Source of the DNA: Paenibacillus popilliae ATCC 14706
Lineage (GTDB): Bacteria > Bacillota > Bacilli > Paenibacillales > Paenibacillaceae
Assembly: GCF_000315235.1 (NCBI RefSeq)
Contig: NZ_BALG01000213.1
Span: 1 to 41,902 of the forward strand
DNA: 41,902 nucleotides
Direction of reading: 5' to 3'
The notes below the pieces were generated by a model. It had not been told where the DNA came from and searched no databases. It saw nothing but the letters and a program-made list of their open reading frames with translations. The position numbers and the translations under genes are program-made. Position 1 is the first letter of the stretch. Every line of letters starts with the position of its first letter. Below are positions 33,598-39,084 of this stretch, one piece after another.

Positions 33598-33963
33598 GTG
33601 AGTGAAAATAATAACAATTCCAGCGGATTTTTGAAAGGCGCCATTGTTGGCGGCATGATTGGAGCGGCGGCTGCCCTGCTGCTGGCACCGAAGTCGGGCC
33701 GCGAATTGCGTTCCGATCTATGCGATACGGCACAGAAGGCGGGCGAGAAGACGAAGGATATCGCCTGTGATCTCGGCACGAAGACCACCGATGCCGTCAA
33801 GTCCGTCGGCAGCAGGGCCGAAGCGATCGTTAACAGCATGAAGAATGCGTCCCAGCAGGTGGCGGCTACCGTGAAGGACGCCGCATCCGAAGCGAAGACA
33901 CAGTTGAAGGAAGCTTCCGCCGATGTGGCGGACGAAGTGGCGAGTCAACTGAACTCGAACTGA
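33598..33963 (+). CDS. ytxH: YtxH-like general stress protein
   Basis: A 121-residue protein. Residues 10-35 form a glycine/alanine-rich membrane-associating segment (FLKGAIVGGMIGAAAALLLA) followed by the YtxH signature APKSGRELR. The rest is a long amphipathic helix with Lys/Asp/Ala repeats. In B. subtilis ytxH is in the sigma-B stress regulon. The GTG at 33598 is taken as start because AAGGAG lies nine bases before it. The gene is convergent with sigB, separated by a perfect inverted repeat. Upstream GTTTCA (33524-33529) and GGTCTA (33543-33548), 13 apart, only partly resemble a sigma-B promoter. Confidence 0.87.
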   Translation: MSENNNNSSGFLKGAIVGGMIGAAAALLLAPKSGRELRSDLCDTAQKAGEKTKDIACDLGTKTTDAVKSVGSRAEAIVNSMKNASQQVAATVKDAASEAKTQLKEASADVADEVASQLNSN

Positions 33964-33993
33964 CGTGAGGAATGGGAAATGACGCGGACAGCA

Positions 33994-34050
33994 GCATAGA
34001 CGGAATGAAGATACTTCCCGCTAGGGTAAGTATCTTCATTCCGTCTATGC
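33994..34050. terminator. Perfect 23-bp inverted repeat between ytxH and sigB
   Basis: The left arm starts GCATAGACGGAATGAAG at 33994 and ends 34016; the right arm, 34028-34050, is its exact reverse complement; the loop is 11 bases. The right arm includes the sigB stop codon. No U-tract follows on either strand, so it may be a bidirectional terminator or a duplex RNA end shared by both transcripts. Confidence 0.75.
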
Positions 34051-34818
34051 GTCATTATGGGAGGATAGAATATGCCGGAGCTTGTCCATGGCTCTGCGCT
34101 GAATCCGCGAGACGCTCATCTGGGATACTCCGAGCCGTTCGGCGGCCTCGCGCTGGGACAGCCCTTCCTCGAAGACCAAGGCAAGCACCTGCCGCTCTTC
34201 CACTTTGAGTGTAGCCATTGCATCGCTCAGATCCATCCGGCGCTCGACGGCTGCGTAATCATCGCTGCCCGAGCTGATCATCTCCCCCAGCGTCACCGCG
34301 CTCTCTTCCTGCGACAATAATGGCGTATCTAGCGACACATAGTGATAGCATTCCCGGCCGGCCAATACTTCGACGGTCTCTTCAACGGATAATGCGATCC
34401 GCTCCGCAATCTCCTCCACGTTCGGCGAACGTTCCAGTTGAACGATCAATTCGTCGATCGTCTGCTGAATGAAGGCCCCCTTCTCTTTGATGCGGCGCGG
34501 CACTTGAATATACCACGACTTGTCCCGAAGGAAATTTTTCATATGACCAATCATGCTCTTCATCGCATAAGCTTCGAAAGGCACGCCCAAGGAGCTATCG
34601 AATTGCAGCAGCAGACGAATCAATGCCATATTGCCAACCTGAATCAGGTCTTCATGCAAATCGGGACGGTTGCGCGAAATTTTGCCGGCGGCCATCTTGA
34701 CCATAGGCTCATACTTTTGAATCAGGATCGTGGCGATATCGTTGTCCTGCGTCTCCTGATAAGCGCTGATGAGCTGAACCGCATCTTCGGCTGTTCCATG
34801 CCGGGAGGCCGCGCTCAT
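34045..34818 (-). CDS. sigB: RNA polymerase sigma factor, SigB/SigF type
   Basis: A 257-residue sigma-70 family factor lacking region 1. Region 2 reads DLIQVGNMALIRLLLQFDSS, then FEAYAMKSMIGHMKNFLRDK. Region 3 follows with VPRRIKEKGAFIQQTIDELI. Region 4 ends LSQREAAERLGVSQMSVSRI, a helix-turn-helix for the -35. Similarity is to the SigB/SigF/SigG group, and the adjacent RsbW and RsbU-type genes favour the general-stress role over sporulation. Its ATG overlaps the rsbW stop (ATGA), so the two are coupled. A sigma-B-type promoter lies 2.5 kb upstream before a DUF948 gene. Confidence 0.88.
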   Translation of the reverse strand: MSAASRHGTAEDAVQLISAYQETQDNDIATILIQKYEPMVKMAAGKISRNRPDLHEDLIQVGNMALIRLLLQFDSSLGVPFEAYAMKSMIGHMKNFLRDKSWYIQVPRRIKEKGAFIQQTIDELIVQLERSPNVEEIAERIALSVEETVEVLAGRECYHYVSLDTPLLSQEESAVTLGEMISSGSDDYAAVERRMDLSDAMATLKVEERQVLALVFEEGLSQREAAERLGVSQMSVSRIQRRAMDKLRHILSSHNDA

Positions 34819-35273
34819 AGCAGTTCTCCACTTTTCAAAAGTCGCTTGCGCATTTTGACAACCGTGCCTCGCCCCTCCGTACTCATCACTTCCACATCAT
34901 CCATCAGCGCCTGCATCAGGTAGAACCCGAGCCCCCCGGCTTCCACCCCGTCCAGGCTCTTGTCAGGCAATCCGCGCAAGCCGCTCGTCTTACTGTCCGC
35001 ATCGAAGCTGCCGCCCTCGTCCTTGACCATGATGCCAATCTCGTCAAGTCCCTCCTCAAAAATAATTTCCACCATCCCCTGCGTCGTTCGGTAAGCGTAT
35101 AATACCGCGTTGTTGCAGGCCTCGGAGATCGCAACCTTCATATCCTCGATATCCTCGTAAGAGAAACCGATGCGGCTTGCAATGCCGTACAGCGTCAGAT
35201 GGGCCAGATCGACATAAGCCGCTTGCGCAGGCACAATTAATTTGATTTGATTCCTCTCTCTGTCATTTGCCAT
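34815..35273 (-). CDS. rsbW: Anti-sigma factor, serine kinase RsbW type
   Basis: A 152-residue GHKL-fold protein kinase/anti-sigma factor. Motifs are N box SEACNNAVLYAY, G1 VKDEGGSFD, G2 GGLGFYLMQALMDD and the ending GTVVKMRKRLL. It should bind and silence the adjacent sigma factor until an anti-anti-sigma (RsbV) displaces it. No RsbV gene is in this operon. The ATG at 35273 follows AAAGGGACTGACTT. Confidence 0.9.
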   Translation of the reverse strand: MANDRERNQIKLIVPAQAAYVDLAHLTLYGIASRIGFSYEDIEDMKVAISEACNNAVLYAYRTTQGMVEIIFEEGLDEIGIMVKDEGGSFDADSKTSGLRGLPDKSLDGVEAGGLGFYLMQALMDDVEVMSTEGRGTVVKMRKRLLKSGELL

Positions 35274-35276
35274 AAG

Positions 35277-35360
35277 TCAGTCCCTTTCTAATCCCCACGG
35301 TATCGTAAATCGTGAAGCGACGCCCTGAAGCGCTTTGTCCGGATGGAGCAGCTCGGTCAT
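35277..35360 (-). CDS. 27-codon ORF between rsbU and rsbW
   Basis: The ATG at 35360 has GGAGGGGGAG upstream and opens a 27-residue frame (MTELLHPDKALQGVASRFTI, then PWGLERD). Its TGA lies three bases before the rsbW ATG. This close packing within an operon and the good ribosome site suggest it is translated, perhaps as a coupling leader. It is too short for the STAS domain of an RsbV. No homologue is recognised. Confidence 0.45.
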   Translation of the reverse strand: MTELLHPDKALQGVASRFTIPWGLERD

Positions 35361-35378
35361 CAGGTGCTCCCCCTCCGT

Positions 35379-36518
35379 CTAATAAATATCGACCCATACG
35401 AGGCATTTATCGTCCTTGCCCTCTTCTCCCGGCGGATGGAGCAGCTCGTTCCAGGCTTTGCACTTCAAGGACTGTTCCTGCTTCAACAGCGTTCCTATCC
35501 GCTCCATCGCGCGCTCTACGGTTGCCCCTGCCGATTCCAGCAGCCCGTCGGTATACAGCGCGATTCTCGCCCGCGAGTCGCATTTCAGCGTATGAGTATC
35601 CACTTCCAGCTCAGCGAACATTCCGACAGGATAGCCTGTCAAATCCAGCGTCACCATCCGGCCGTCCTCCATCATGATGATCCCCGGCGGGTGGCCCGCA
35701 TTGGCATATTGGATGGTACGCTCATTCGTATCTATGACTAGAAAGAGAGCGGTCATATAATAGAGCATTAGATTCCCGTTCATATGAAGCTGGTGGAACT
35801 TCGTGTTCAACCGCTTTAGCACCAGGTCCGGCTGCTCGGTCTGCACCACTGCGTCCCTCAGAACCGAGGCGATGAACATGCACAGCAGCGCGGAGGAGAC
35901 GCCATGCCCCCTCATGTCGATAATCATGATGCCGTACCGGCCTTCTCCCAGCTTGAACCAGGCGTACAGGTCTCCAGCCAGCTGCTCGGACGGATGGTAG
36001 AGGGCGTCTATCGTAATCCGCTCATCGGAGATCGGCTCCGTCAGCACCGAGGCCTGCACCCGGGCCGCGAGCTGCAGCTCCTCCCGAATGTGGCAGTCCC
36101 GTTCCTTATGCCAGTCCTTCTCCTGCTTCAAGCGAAGAGCCAGCCGGATGCGGGCGAGCAGCTCAATGCGGTTAATCGGCTTCGTTACATAGTCGGTGGC
36201 TCCCGCGTCCAGCGCCTCGGCCAGTATATGCGAATCACCGATCTCCGTCACGATAATGATCGGAATATCCCGCAGCTCCGAATACTGCTGAATGATCCGG
36301 CACGCCTCCAGCCCGTTCATCTCGGGCATCATCACATCCAGCAAAATGAGATCAATTTCCGGCACATAGAGCGGACCTACCGGTCCTTCCAGGCCCAGCA
36401 CCTCGTACATTTCCCCCGCAGAAGAGGCAGACTGCACCCCCGTATAGCCCGCCTTGCGAAGGATCTCCCGAACCAGCATGACATTGGTCGGATTCTCATC
36501 GACAACAAGTACGTTCAT
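35379..36518 (-). CDS. rsbU: Response-regulator PP2C phosphatase (RsbU-type)
   Basis: A 379-residue protein with two domains. Residues 1-125 form a receiver domain with phospho-acceptor in LILLDVMMPEMNGLEACRII, the acidic pair near VLVVDENPTN and TKPINRIELLARI. Residues about 185-379 form a SpoIIE/RsbU-type PP2C phosphatase domain: LAGDLYAWFKLGEG, IMIIDMRGHGVSSALL, ALYTDGLLES and DDKCLVWVDIY, with the metal-binding aspartates present. It would dephosphorylate an RsbV-type antagonist in response to a phosphorelay. The start is the ATG at 36518 with AAGGAG seven bases upstream. Confidence 0.9.
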   Translation of the reverse strand: MNVLVVDENPTNVMLVREILRKAGYTGVQSASSAGEMYEVLGLEGPVGPLYVPEIDLILLDVMMPEMNGLEACRIIQQYSELRDIPIIIVTEIGDSHILAEALDAGATDYVTKPINRIELLARIRLALRLKQEKDWHKERDCHIREELQLAARVQASVLTEPISDERITIDALYHPSEQLAGDLYAWFKLGEGRYGIMIIDMRGHGVSSALLCMFIASVLRDAVVQTEQPDLVLKRLNTKFHQLHMNGNLMLYYMTALFLVIDTNERTIQYANAGHPPGIIMMEDGRMVTLDLTGYPVGMFAELEVDTHTLKCDSRARIALYTDGLLESAGATVERAMERIGTLLKQEQSLKCKAWNELLHPPGEEGKDDKCLVWVDIY

Positions 36519-36655
36519 CATCCTTCTCCTTCCCTCAATCGACAGCCTTCCACTTCCCAAACACTTACAATCTCTTCCTTACACTATAACGGAATCGCGA
36601 CTGCTTTCGTACCCCTTTTATGCCACGGGAGCCAGTCCTATTTCTATTTCAGATC

Positions 36656-36687
36656 GGAAAAGCCGGCTAACGTAACCGTTAGTCCGG
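36656..36687 (-). terminator. Terminator of the DUF948 gene
   Basis: Minus-strand CCGGACTAACG, GTTA loop, CGTTAGCCGG, then CTTTTCC. It lies directly after the DUF948 stop and isolates that gene from the rsb-sig operon. Confidence 0.75.
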
Positions 36688-36695
36688 CCGGATAA

Positions 36696-37304
36696 CTAGC
36701 TTCGTTGTCTCCACAGCTGCCATGCGCGAATTCCGAGATCGACCCAGAACTTCCAATCGTCCCCGCCCTGTTTCGCCGGAGTTCCCGATTGCGGGTGCTC
36801 TGCGGCTGCCGCCGCGAGCGGCAGCGCGGAAGTGGCGCTTGCCCCGGATGCTCCGTTCGGCTGCGGCTTAGCGGTCTGTCCATCCGGAGCCGGACTGCCT
36901 GCATAAGAGGCCGCCGCGTTCCCCGGTTGGTCTCCCGGTGTCTGCCCGTCCTGGCGCTTCTTCTCGAACCGGCTTGCCGCTTTGCGGACACCGCTGACGA
37001 GGCCGGCCGAGATCTGCTTCGCGGCCAGCGTCAATTCATTCAAGGCTTCTCCGGCATTCTGGACCGAATCGGCCACAGGCTCAATCTTCTTCAGTTGTCC
37101 CTGCAATTCCTCAGTCATGTGATTGGCATTCCGGGCGACCGCCTGCAGATCCCCGCTCAGCATGTGCACGGTCTGCTGCACATCCTCCATCGCCATTGAC
37201 GCCTTATCGAGCGACTGCTTGGCCGACCTCAGCGTCTGAATCAGATAGACGACCAACACCGCAAAGGCCAGCGCCGCAATCAGCGCGCTGATTTGAACTA
37301 GCAT
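36696..37304 (-). CDS. DUF948 family membrane-anchored stress protein (YtxG-like)
   Basis: A 202-residue protein. An N-terminal membrane helix (residues 4-24, SALIAALAFAVLVVYLIQTL) is followed by a coiled DUF948 segment (SLDKASMAMEDVQQTVHMLS, LKKIEPVADSVQNAGEALNE). A low-complexity Gly/Ala/Pro/Gln-rich linker follows, and the protein ends in DDWKFWVDLGIRAWQLW. In B. subtilis the DUF948 protein YtxG is encoded with YtxH under sigma B. Here the two flank the sigB operon. The ATG at 37304 follows GGCGGAG at five bases, and a sigma-B-like promoter is at 37371-37396. Confidence 0.82.
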   Translation of the reverse strand: MLVQISALIAALAFAVLVVYLIQTLRSAKQSLDKASMAMEDVQQTVHMLSGDLQAVARNANHMTEELQGQLKKIEPVADSVQNAGEALNELTLAAKQISAGLVSGVRKAASRFEKKRQDGQTPGDQPGNAAASYAGSPAPDGQTAKPQPNGASGASATSALPLAAAAAEHPQSGTPAKQGGDDWKFWVDLGIRAWQLWRQRS

Positions 37305-37370
37305 AACATCTCCGCCCTTTCTCTCTATAAAATGTGAATCCTGCATGTTGTCCATGAAATCATCCATTTA

Positions 37371-37396
37371 GTACCCGTACGGCCCGCTTGTGAAAC
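37371..37396 (-). promoter_or_regulatory. Sigma-B-type promoter of the DUF948 gene
   Basis: Minus-strand GTTTCA (37391-37396), a 14-base gap, GGGTAC (37371-37376), against the B. subtilis sigma-B consensus GTTTAA/GGGTAT with 12-15 spacing; ten of twelve positions match. It is 66 bases before the ATG. A sigma-A-like TGGACA with a TTATAG 18 bases on also exists closer to the gene (about 37328-37357). Confidence 0.6.
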
Positions 37397-37518
37397 AGTT
37401 TTCTTTATTTATTTCATGCATTCATTTGACCCCTGATTCTGTTCATCCTCTCCCTGCTCATAGGACGAAGAAATCCATCGCTATTGCAGCATGCAGCCCG
37501 CATCAGCCCCGCAATGCA

Positions 37519-37553
37519 CCAATGACGCCTTCCGACGAAGAAGGCGTCATTGG
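37519..37553. terminator. Hairpin between tcyP and the DUF948 gene
   Basis: Arms CCAATGACGCCTTC (37519-37532) and GAAGGCGTCATTGG (37540-37553) pair perfectly, loop CGACGAA. It lies 66 bases after the tcyP stop and is the likely end of that transcript, though no long T-run follows. The rest of the 37397-37618 gap shows no supported gene. Confidence 0.6.
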
Positions 37554-37618
37554 TATTGTATCGCATTTGCGGGCAAAAAGGTGTGAAATATTGTTCATAT
37601 TTTCCATTGGAGCGTCCG

Positions 37619-39013
37619 CTATATGTCCTCGCGATCCACCTGGCGCTCCTCATAGAACCGCTTCCGGTTCCATTGGCCGAGCCAGCGGGAGGACAGGACA
37701 CCTGCCGTCATTGAGCCGTTCACGTTCAAGGCCGTCCTACCCATGTCAATCAGCGGCTCGACGCTAATCAGCAGCCCCGCCAGCGCGACCGGCAAGTTCA
37801 TTGAAGACAGTACGATCAGCGCGGCGAAGGTCGCTCCTCCCCCGACCCCGGCGACGCCGAACGAGCTGATGGCGACAACCGCAACCAACTGCAGCAGAAA
37901 TCCGAGGTTGTACGGATCGATGCCCACGCTCGGGGCGATCATGACGGCCAGCATCGCCGGATAGACTCCGGCGCAGCCGTTCTGCCCCATCGAGGCGCCG
38001 AACGAGGCGCTGAAGTTGGCGAAGCTCTCCGGCACGCCGAGCCGATTGACCTGCATCTCGATGTTGATCGGAATCGAGCCTGCGCTGGTGCGGGAGGTGA
38101 ATGCGAAGACGAGCGCCGGCAGTGCCCCGGTTACGTACCGGAGCGGCGAGATGCCCGACAACGCTAAGAACAGCAGATGCAGACAGAACATAATGATGAT
38201 CGCCACATATGAAGCGATGACGAATTTTCCGAGCTTCCATATTTCCGATGGCGCGGTTGTGGCGACCACGACGGCCATCAGCGACAGCACGCCATAGGGG
38301 GTCAGCCTCAGCACCAGCGTAACCATCCGCATGACAACGGCATGCAGCGCGTCGATGATGGACATGAAGGCGGCCCCTATGTCCGGCTTCTTGCGCATCA
38401 CGCCAAGCGCGGCGACGCCGACGAAGCCCGCAAAGATGACGACGGCGATCGTCGAGGTCTGCCGTTCTCCCGTCATGTCGAGGAACGGATTGGCCGGAAT
38501 GAATTCAATAATTTGCTGCGGCAGCGTCATCTCATTGACTTCCCCCAGCTTGCTGTCCATATAATTGCCGCGCTCCATCTCCTGCTTGCCGGCTTCAATC
38601 TCCAACGAGGAGAGCTGAAAGACGAGGGCCGTGACGATCCCGACAACGGTGGCCACGGCGGTCGTGCCGATCAAGATGCCGATAATAGTGGCGCTCATCT
38701 TGCCTACCCCCGCCTTGGCTTTCACATGAATGATGGCGGAGATGATGGATACGATAATGAGCGGCATGACGACCATTTGCAGCAGTCGCACATAGCCGAC
38801 GCCGACAATTTCGAACCAGTCAGCCGCCTTCTCTACAATGGCGCTGTCCGGGCCATGAAGCCACTGCAGCACTGCCCCGTACACCACTCCAAGACCCAGA
38901 CCCGCGAATACCCGCTTCGTAAAAGAAACATGCTTGCGCTGCATGCGGTACAGCAGCGCCACCAGGCCGAGCATCATGATGGCGTGAAGCGCTACCCACC
39001 ATCCGACTGTCAT
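37619..39013 (-). CDS. tcyP: L-cystine symporter, TcyP-like
   Basis: A 464-residue sodium/proton-dicarboxylate symporter family (DAACS) protein with multiple membrane helices. It resembles B. subtilis TcyP closely: YRMQRKHVSFTKRVFAGLGL near the N-terminus, GYVRLLQMVVMPLIIVSIIS, VFAFTSRTSAGSIPINIEMQ, ASFGASMGQNGCAGVYPAML and SSFGVAGVGGGATFAALIVL. Cystine uptake for sulfur supply is the expected role, which pairs functionally with the sulfate operon in the same window. The ATG at 39013 has GAGGAG upstream. It is a single gene. No CymR box was identified. Confidence 0.92.
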   Translation of the reverse strand: MTVGWWVALHAIMMLGLVALLYRMQRKHVSFTKRVFAGLGLGVVYGAVLQWLHGPDSAIVEKAADWFEIVGVGYVRLLQMVVMPLIIVSIISAIIHVKAKAGVGKMSATIIGILIGTTAVATVVGIVTALVFQLSSLEIEAGKQEMERGNYMDSKLGEVNEMTLPQQIIEFIPANPFLDMTGERQTSTIAVVIFAGFVGVAALGVMRKKPDIGAAFMSIIDALHAVVMRMVTLVLRLTPYGVLSLMAVVVATTAPSEIWKLGKFVIASYVAIIIMFCLHLLFLALSGISPLRYVTGALPALVFAFTSRTSAGSIPINIEMQVNRLGVPESFANFSASFGASMGQNGCAGVYPAMLAVMIAPSVGIDPYNLGFLLQLVAVVAISSFGVAGVGGGATFAALIVLSSMNLPVALAGLLISVEPLIDMGRTALNVNGSMTAGVLSSRWLGQWNRKRFYEERQVDREDI

Positions 39014-39084
39014 CTACATCACTCCTCTGTCCGTTGACAGTTAAAATCGCTGGAGAAGCCGTTTGCCGGTCCCCTGCGTTTTTA

